A stretch of DNA of 6,238 bases, from positions 1 to 6,238 of the forward strand of contig JAEXPS010000095.1 in assembly GCA_023438885.1 (NCBI GenBank), read 5' to 3'. Each line of letters begins with the position of its first letter. Position 1 is the stretch's first letter. The translations under genes and the position numbers were made by a program. Shown piece after piece: positions 1 to 4,168 of the stretch. This stretch comes from Actinomycetes bacterium (GTDB taxonomy: Bacteria; Actinomycetota; Actinomycetes; Actinomycetales; Cellulomonadaceae). The notes beneath the pieces were generated by a model. That model did no database searches. It was not told where the DNA came from and worked only from the letters and a program-made list of their open reading frames with translations.

Positions 1-267
1 CAGCCCGGGTGCCCCCGCGGTGACGACGGCGTCGGCGACGCGTCCGCCGCTGCCCGGCAGCGAGACGGCGAGCGCCCGCCCCGCCGGGTCGGCGTCCCAG
101 GCCGCCCGGGTGGCCACGCACCCGGGACACCTGGCGGTGATGCCGGCGCCGAGGCCCACGGGGCCGTCGTCGGCCACGTAGGCGTCGCGGGCGTACGGCC
201 AGCCGCCGGCCAGCAGCCAGGCGAGCACGCCCAGGCCGCACAGGATGAGGAGAGTGGTCCCCGGCAT
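1..267 (-). CDS. Hypothetical membrane-anchored protein, 5' part only
   Basis: This is an open frame of 89 codons from ATG at 267 to the window edge, with no stop, so the C-terminus is missing. The start is well supported: GGAGG lies five bases upstream of the ATG on the minus strand. Residues 3-21 (TTLLILCGLGVLAWLLAGG) form a hydrophobic N-terminal segment without a clear signal-peptidase site, so a single-pass membrane anchor or uncleaved signal is likely. A soluble part follows, with a CPGC motif at about residues 47-50 and an Ala/Gly/Val-rich stretch. A lone CxxC could bind metal or be redox-active, but the context does not look like a thioredoxin fold and I do not recognise the family. 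Nearly every third base is G or C, which supports real coding. It lies downstream of the regulator gene on the same strand but 239 bases away, so it is probably a separate transcription unit and unrelated to nucleoside use. Confidence 0.72.
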   Translation of the reverse strand, partial: MPGTTLLILCGLGVLAWLLAGGWPYARDAYVADDGPVGLGAGITARCPGCVATRAAWDADPAGRALAVSLPGSGGRVADAVVTAGAPGL

Positions 268-506
268 CGTTGCCTCCCGCCCGCAGGCACTCCATGACCG
301 CACCGGCTGCCGACCGGTACCGGGGTCGAGGTCGCCCTCGACCACCTGTACCAGTATCGGCACAGAGCACGGTCGACGTGAGCACCCTGGGGAAAAGACA
401 CGGTACTGACCGCTTCAAAACCGCGCCACGATGTGAGCGAGCGCATCCCAATTGCACAAAGGTCAGGGCATACGGGCTAAACGGGACAGGTCGACCGCCC
501 CCAGAG
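268..506. other. Intergenic region between gntR and the leftward gene
   Basis: This 239-base stretch has no convincing gene. It is visibly less GC-rich around 400-480 (runs such as CTTCAAAACC and CCCAATTGCAC) than the genes on either side, as expected for a non-coding, promoter-bearing region. It should hold the 3' end of the regulator transcript and the promoter of the leftward gene. The only promoter-like hexamer I found for that gene is a weak minus-strand GATACT at about 353-358, without a good -35. A palindrome CCGGTACCGG (314-323) abuts the stem-loop at 324-343. No tRNA, repeat array or clear intrinsic terminator is visible. Confidence 0.6.
324..343. repeat. Perfect 8-bp stem-loop
   Basis: GGTCGAGG, loop TCGC, CCTCGACC forms a perfect 8-bp stem with a four-base loop. 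No T-run follows on either strand, so it is not a canonical intrinsic terminator. In high-GC actinomycetes, U-tract-less hairpins may still terminate transcription. It lies about 165 bases past the regulator stop and about 57 bases ahead of the leftward start codon, so it could equally be an operator or 5' leader structure for that gene. Its role is unknown. Confidence 0.5.
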
Positions 507-1337
507 TCAGGAGACGTCGACCTCTCCAAGGCCGTTCAGTTCGGCCGGACGCAGCCGCTGCGGCTTCCCGGCCGCGGCAGCACGCGGCCGGCGGTGCACG
601 ACGGCGCCGATCTGCATCCGCTCGGGGTTCACCCACACGTCGGAGTACTCGATCGGACGACCGCCGACGAGGTAGGTGATCTGCTCGAGGTAAAGGATCG
701 GACTGTGGACCGCCACGTTGAGGCGGGATCCGATGAGGTCGGTGGCCGCGATCGCGGTGAACGTACGTCGGCCGTACTCGATGTCGAGCTGGCAGTCGAC
801 CTCGAGGAACGCGAAGAGCGACCTGCTGGTGAAGTCGACGCTCTCGAGGCCGGCCAGGCCATCGATCCGCAGGTAGTTGACCAGATAGGCGATCGGGCCC
901 TTGTCGTCGGAGCGCAGCCGCTCCAGTCGAAGGATGGTCTCTCCCGCGCGGAGGTCCAGCAGTGCCGCGATCGGCGCCGATGCCGGCTGGAGGTCCTGAG
1001 CGAGCACAGCCGTGGTGAACGTGCTCCCGCCGCGGCCCAGCTCATCGGAGATCGTGCTGAGCTCGGAGGCGAACGGGGCCTCGAACCTGCGTGACATGAC
1101 GTACGTGCCACGGCCGTGAACGCGCCGAAGCAGGCCCTCACCGGTGAGCAGGTCGAGCGACTTGCGCAACGTGCCACGGGAGACCCCGAGGCGCCGTGCG
1201 AGATCGGGCTCGGACTGCAGCCGGTAGTGCTCGGGCCACTCCCCCGTCTCGACACGGTCGCGCAGCACGGCGGCAACCTGCAGGTACATGGGGACGTGGT
1301 TGTCCGGGTCCAGTCCAGGGTTGTCTAGTGGCGCCAT
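507..1337 (-). CDS. GntR/HutC-family transcriptional regulator with UTRA domain
   Basis: A 276-residue DNA-binding regulator, normal length for the HutC subfamily. Residues 16-80 are the N-terminal winged helix, from PMYLQVAAVLRDRVETGEW to HGRGTYV. The recognition helix lies in DLARRLGVSRGTLRKSLDLL (45-64). Residues ~98-245 match a UTRA ligand-binding domain: AGETILRLERLR, then GPIAYLVNYL, SLFAFLE, and the terminal hallmark GRPIEYSDVW (226-235). The tail after 250 is basic and Ala/Pro-rich. UTRA domains bind small ligands such as sugar phosphates, amino sugars or histidine-pathway compounds. Being divergent from the nucleoside operon, it most likely represses that operon, and possibly itself, until a nucleoside-derived sugar (phosphate) appears. 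The ATG at 1337 is chosen over an upstream GTG at 1400 because the winged helix begins just after it and a -10 element ends eight bases before it, as in leaderless genes. No Shine-Dalgarno sequence is correctly placed for it. Confidence 0.93.
   Translation of the reverse strand: MAPLDNPGLDPDNHVPMYLQVAAVLRDRVETGEWPEHYRLQSEPDLARRLGVSRGTLRKSLDLLTGEGLLRRVHGRGTYVMSRRFEAPFASELSTISDELGRGGSTFTTAVLAQDLQPASAPIAALLDLRAGETILRLERLRSDDKGPIAYLVNYLRIDGLAGLESVDFTSRSLFAFLEVDCQLDIEYGRRTFTAIAATDLIGSRLNVAVHSPILYLEQITYLVGGRPIEYSDVWVNPERMQIGAVVHRRPRAAAAGKPQRLRPAELNGLGEVDVS
1320..1327 (+). promoter_or_regulatory. Possible operator half-site GTTGTCTA inside the gntR 5' end
   Basis: The octamer GTTGTCTA occurs here, ten bases inside the regulator start, and again at 1421-1428 in the operon promoter, in the same orientation and 101 bases apart. 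A further GTTGTC lies at 1299-1304, 21 bases upstream. Sites resembling TTGTCTAGACAA are typical of some GntR/HutC regulators, and these would be single arms of such a palindrome. The copies inside the gene encode Asp-Asn codons and may be chance. Confidence 0.25.
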
Positions 1338-1344
1338 GTGCGTG

Positions 1345-1375
1345 AGTGTACCGGCTAGCCCCCTCTTCCTGTGAA
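1345..1375 (-). promoter_or_regulatory. Leaderless-type promoter of the gntR gene
   Basis: On the minus strand, TACACT (plus-strand 1345-1350) fits the TANNNT -10 pattern of actinobacterial promoters. Exactly seven bases separate it from the ATG at 1337, so transcription would begin at or next to the A of the start codon. A TTCACA -35-like hexamer (1370-1375) sits 19 bases upstream, somewhat longer than ideal. The spacer contains the palindrome GGCTAGCC (1353-1360). A purine-rich AGGAAGAGGGGG upstream is too far (about 21 bases) from the ATG to act as ribosome binding site, which also favours leaderless initiation. Confidence 0.5.
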
Positions 1376-1393
1376 CTTGCGGTCCGCGACCTC

Positions 1394-1422
1394 TTGACAC
1401 CGCATCAACGGTTGTTCATAGT
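1394..1422 (+). promoter_or_regulatory. Sigma-A-type promoter of the nucleoside operon
   Basis: A perfect -35 TTGACA (1394-1399) is followed after 17 bases by CATAGT (1417-1422), a four-of-six match to TATAAT. Start of transcription is expected near 1429-1431, giving a 5' leader of about 30 bases to the kinase ATG at 1459. The transcript would therefore begin close to the alternative ATG at 1438, leaving it almost no leader, which argues for the 1459 start. The -10 and start region overlap the tandem 10-bp repeats, the usual position for a repressor site. Confidence 0.68.
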
Positions 1423-1440
1423 TGTCTACAGTCGTTCATG
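1411..1440 (+). promoter_or_regulatory. Three tandem 10-bp repeats, candidate repressor operator
   Basis: GTTGTTCATA, GTTGTCTACA and GTCGTTCATG follow one another with no gap. Units 1 and 3 agree at 8 of 10 positions, units 1 and 2 at 7 of 10. The period is close to one helical turn, so all units face the same side of the DNA. They cover the -10 element and transcription start. Together with the small dyad CAACGGTTG at 1406-1414, this is the best candidate for the divergent GntR protein's binding site. Chance similarity of T-rich promoter sequence is possible. Confidence 0.4.
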
Positions 1441-1458
1441 CGCGCCAAGGGAGGAAGC

Positions 1459-2409
1459 ATGCATGTGACTGTCGTCGGCGGCTACGGCCGCGGCATCTCG
1501 TTCTTCGTCGATCAAGCCCCCCACGGGGGCGAGACCCGCAGCCACGCGCGTCTTCTGGAGACGCACGGTGGCAAGGGGTCCAACCAGGCGGTAGGCACGG
1601 CACGGCTCGGTGCGCCGGTGTACCTGGTCACCGCGATCGCCGATGACGCCGGCGGCACCATGGGACGCGAGCTGTGGCGCACCGAGCACGTCGATGCCAC
1701 TGGGGTGCGCGTGCTGGAGGGCAGCACCATGACCGGCGCCATCATCACGGACGCCAGTGCGGAGAACCGGATCGTGATCGCTGACGGGGTCCTCGGCGAG
1801 ATCTCCCCGGCCGACATCGATGCCGTCGCGGACGTCTTCACCGGGGCCACGGTGGTCCTGGTGTCCTGCGAGATCGCCGCCCCTGCGGCAGGACGCGCCC
1901 TGCGCCTCGGGCACGATGCCGGCGCACTGACCATCCTGAACCCGGCCCCCGTGCCCGACCTCGAGCACATCGACTTCACGTGCGTCGGCGTCCTGACCCC
2001 CAACCAGAGCGAGGCCGCACTCCTGCTGGGCCTCGCCCCGGACGACATGGGCAGGCCGGAGGAGGTCGTCGACGCTCTCCGCGCCCGCTACGACGTCACC
2101 GTCGTGATGACGCTCGGCGACGACGGCGCTGTTGCCGCGCCTCGCGCGGGCGGGATCCTGCGGGTTCCCGCGTACCGCCCGAGCCGGGTCGTCGACACCA
2201 CCGGTGCCGGCGACTCCTTCAACGCCGGCCTGGCGGTCGGGCTCTTCCACGGGCTCGACCTGCCGGACGCGATGCGCCTCGGGGCTGTCTGTGGCGGTCT
2301 TGCGGTGACCGAACGTGGCGTCATACCGGCCCTCCCGAGCCGCTCGGCAGTCGTCGCCGCCCTGCTGGACGCGGGCGAGCACGACCTGGCCGCAGCGCTC
2401 CCCGACTGA
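1459..2409 (+). CDS. PfkB-family sugar kinase (ribokinase/deoxyribokinase-like)
   Basis: A 316-residue cytosolic kinase of the ribokinase (PfkB) superfamily, usual length, expected to transfer ATP phosphate to O5 of a free pentose. Family landmarks in order: GGET (23-26), the glycine motif GGKGSNQAV (37-45), the substrate-contact Glu in SCE (138), NPAP (161-164), TPNQSE (180-185), TLGDDGA (218-224) and the anion-hole/catalytic motif DTTGAGDSFNAG (246-257) with catalytic base Asp252. The N-terminal sugar-binding motif is abnormal. Where E. coli RbsK has GSINAD, this protein has GGYGRG, so the Asn and the Asp that hold the ribose hydroxyls are both Gly (10 and 12). Substrate may therefore be 2-deoxyribose or another pentose. 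The ATG at 1459 is preferred over 1438 because AAGGGAGGA (1447-1455) precedes it at correct spacing and the beta-strand HVTVVGG starts there. First gene of the operon. Confidence 0.92.
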   Translation: MHVTVVGGYGRGISFFVDQAPHGGETRSHARLLETHGGKGSNQAVGTARLGAPVYLVTAIADDAGGTMGRELWRTEHVDATGVRVLEGSTMTGAIITDASAENRIVIADGVLGEISPADIDAVADVFTGATVVLVSCEIAAPAAGRALRLGHDAGALTILNPAPVPDLEHIDFTCVGVLTPNQSEAALLLGLAPDDMGRPEEVVDALRARYDVTVVMTLGDDGAVAAPRAGGILRVPAYRPSRVVDTTGAGDSFNAGLAVGLFHGLDLPDAMRLGAVCGGLAVTERGVIPALPSRSAVVAALLDAGEHDLAAALPD

Positions 2410-2442
2410 CCTGCAGATCCACCTCACCGAGAAGGAAGACCC

Positions 2443-3141
2443 ATGAACGAACGTCTTGCGCCCGAGCTCATCACCGAGCCACGGCAGCTGGCCCCCTACC
2501 TCCAGCACACCCTGATCAGCATCGGCACCACGTGCGAGCAGGCGATCAAGCACGCCGAAGAGACGCTCGAGCACGGCTTCGACGCCGCCATGGTGGCCGG
2601 CTCGGTCGTGCCCGTGACCGCGGACGTGCTCCGCGGCACCGGTGTCGGCATCGCCTCGGCGCTCGACTTCCCGACCACCGGGGTGATGACCTCCGCCGGG
2701 AAGGCTGCCGAAGCGGCCGAGCTCGTCCGCCTGGGCGCGACCCAGATCGACATCGGCGTCCAGATCGGCTGGCTCAAGGACGGTCGCTACGACGACTTCA
2801 GGAACGACATCGCCGGTGTCGTGGCCTGCGGTGTGCCGATCAAGGTCATGCTCGAGCTCCCGCTGCTGACCGAGGCGGAGAAGGAGGCGGCCGTCGAGCT
2901 GTCGATCGAGGCCGGTGCCGCATTCCTCAAGAACGCCTCGTCGGGCGCGATCGAGAAGGCTTCGGTCGAGTCGATCTCCTACCTCGTCGCACGCGCCCCC
3001 GAAGGAGTGAAGGTCAAGGCCTCCGGCGGGATCTCCACCTTCGAGCACGCACTCAGTCTGATCCGCGCCGGTGCCTCGCTCGCCGGGTCGTCGAACTCCG
3101 TGGCGATCGTCACCGGCGACGCCGGATCGGACAGCTACTAG
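2443..3141 (+). CDS. DeoC-like class I aldolase (deoxyribose-phosphate aldolase family)
   Basis: A 232-residue TIM-barrel aldolase of the DeoC/LacD group. The classical enzyme (EC 4.1.2.4) splits 2-deoxyribose 5-phosphate into glyceraldehyde 3-phosphate and acetaldehyde through a lysine Schiff base. Conserved features: HTLI near 22-25, Asp103 in QIDIG, LKDG (111-114), KVMLE (134-138), Lys163 in AFLK as the Schiff-base lysine, Lys192 in KASGG, SS at 216-217, and a C-terminal Tyr232 in DSY like the catalytic tail Tyr of E. coli DeoC. These match E. coli Asp102, Lys167, Lys201, Ser238/239 and Tyr259 in order and nearly in number. Unusual changes: the KTSTG motif is KNASS, and GGIRT is GGIST, removing the Gly and Arg that line the phosphate pocket; the usual Cys in the CVxP region is Val. 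A DeoC fold is secure, the exact substrate is not. GAAGGAAG (2431-2438) is its ribosome binding site; it starts 33 bases after the kinase stop. Confidence 0.88.
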   Translation: MNERLAPELITEPRQLAPYLQHTLISIGTTCEQAIKHAEETLEHGFDAAMVAGSVVPVTADVLRGTGVGIASALDFPTTGVMTSAGKAAEAAELVRLGATQIDIGVQIGWLKDGRYDDFRNDIAGVVACGVPIKVMLELPLLTEAEKEAAVELSIEAGAAFLKNASSGAIEKASVESISYLVARAPEGVKVKASGGISTFEHALSLIRAGASLAGSSNSVAIVTGDAGSDSY

Positions 3142-3148
3142 CCCAGCT

Positions 3149-3162
3149 CGGGGATCTCCCCG
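3149..3162 (+). repeat. Small intercistronic stem-loop
   Basis: CGGGG, loop ATCT, CCCCG gives a 5-bp GC stem in the 49-base gap between the aldolase and the first nucleoside hydrolase, starting eight bases after the aldolase stop. No T-run follows. It could modestly stabilise or attenuate the upstream message, but a stem this short is common by chance in high-GC DNA. Confidence 0.3.
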
Positions 3163-3190
3163 CCACACCCATCCATGAAAGGTGCATCAG

Positions 3191-4126
3191 ATGACCCTGC
3201 GACTGATCCACGACACCGACACGGCCCAGGATGACGCGTTCGCCCTCATGATCGGCCTGCGGCACCCGAACACACGGGTCGAAGCGGTGACGATCAACTA
3301 CGGCAACGTCGGCTTCGACCAGATGGTCGAGAACGCGCTCTACACCATCGAGGTCGCCGGCTACGGCGGACAGGTTCCTGTGTACGAGGGCTGCCGCCTC
3401 CCGCTGATCGCACCCTTCGATGACTCGTCCTACGTTCACGGGGTCGACGGGTTCGGCGGTGCGAACTTCCCGAAGGCCGCCCAGCGACCCGAGACCGAGA
3501 ACGCCGTGACGGCGCTGATCCGACTCATCAACGACAACCCGGGTGAGTTCACGATCATCGCTCAGGCACCGCTGACCAACCTCGCCTGCGCCGTTGCCGC
3601 CGATCGTTCGATCGCCGGGAAGGTCAAGGACCTCTTCATCATGGGTGGCACGAACAACGCCGTCGGCAACATCACCGCGGCCGCCGAGGCGAACTTCTGG
3701 CACGACCCCGAGGCGGCGAAGATCGTCCTGGCGGCCGGCTTCCCCGTCACCCTGGTGACCTGGGACCTGACCATGACGCAGGGCCGGTTCAGCCCCGAGC
3801 AGCTGCGCATCATCGAGGAGCTCGACACCCCGCAGTCGCGCTTCTTCACGCGCGCCAACCGGGCCAGCGTCGAGTACGTCGAGAAGACGCACGGCGTGAA
3901 GGGCAGCACCCACCCCGACTCGATCGCGGCCGCCATCGCGGTGGAGCCGGCGATCGTCAAGAAGGCCACCGAGTACTACGTCGACGTCGAGACCTCTCCC
4001 GGCATCACCCAGGGCTACATGCTCGTGGACGCCGTGCACCGGTCGGGCCATGAGCCCAACGCACGCGTCGTCGAGGAGATCGACCAGGACCTCTTCTTCC
4101 GCACGATGGTCAACGCTCTGTCCTGA
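3191..4126 (+). CDS. Nucleoside hydrolase (inosine-uridine preferring type), copy 1
   Basis: A 311-residue nucleoside N-ribohydrolase (EC 3.2.2.- family), typical length, hydrolysing the N-glycosidic bond to free base and pentose with a bound calcium ion. Started at ATG 3191, the conserved residues fall nearly at the numbers of the Crithidia fasciculata enzyme: Asp8, Asp10, Asp14 and Asp15 in HDTDTAQDDA, Asn39 in YGN, His83 in HGVDGFG, APLTNLA (126-132), MGG (151-153), Glu166 and Asn168 in AEANFWHDPEAA, and the calcium Asp243. Two deviations: the usual DxDPGxDD has Thr-Ala for Pro-Gly, and the late motif reads HPD instead of HD, so a Pro stands directly before the metal Asp. AAAGG (3178-3182) precedes ATG 3191 by eight bases; an in-frame GTG at 3182 overlaps that site and is unlikely. 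It is the best candidate to feed the kinase and aldolase encoded just upstream. Base preference cannot be read from sequence. Confidence 0.94.
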   Translation: MTLRLIHDTDTAQDDAFALMIGLRHPNTRVEAVTINYGNVGFDQMVENALYTIEVAGYGGQVPVYEGCRLPLIAPFDDSSYVHGVDGFGGANFPKAAQRPETENAVTALIRLINDNPGEFTIIAQAPLTNLACAVAADRSIAGKVKDLFIMGGTNNAVGNITAAAEANFWHDPEAAKIVLAAGFPVTLVTWDLTMTQGRFSPEQLRIIEELDTPQSRFFTRANRASVEYVEKTHGVKGSTHPDSIAAAIAVEPAIVKKATEYYVDVETSPGITQGYMLVDAVHRSGHEPNARVVEEIDQDLFFRTMVNALS

Positions 4127-4168
4127 CCTTCCCCCAACGCCAACGATCCTGAACAAGGGAGCTCGATC

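Noticed and set aside
270..1094. A 274-residue open frame on the plus strand over the regulator
   Set aside because: It overlaps the well-supported GntR gene antisense, has no domain, and begins in non-coding sequence without a ribosome binding site.
1338..1400. Upstream GTG start at 1400 for the regulator
   Set aside because: It adds 21 Arg/Gly-rich residues not expected in the family, overlaps the operon -35, and would place the regulator's own -10 element inside the coding region.
1438..1458. Alternative kinase start at ATG 1438
   Set aside because: It would place the ribosome binding site AAGGGAGGA inside the gene and start almost at the predicted transcription start; the conserved fold begins at 1459.
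3149..3162. Intrinsic terminator between aldolase and first hydrolase
   Set aside because: The stem is only 5 bp with no T-run, and the genes downstream share the same pathway and direction.
1426..3168. A 580-residue open frame on the minus strand
   Set aside because: It lies antisense to the kinase and aldolase, is rich in Arg, Asp, Gly and Val as expected from reading high-GC codons backwards, and has no recognisable motif or ribosome binding site.
1980..3194. A 404-residue plus-strand frame overlapping the kinase and aldolase
   Set aside because: The product is an Arg/Pro-rich out-of-frame reading of two clear enzyme genes.
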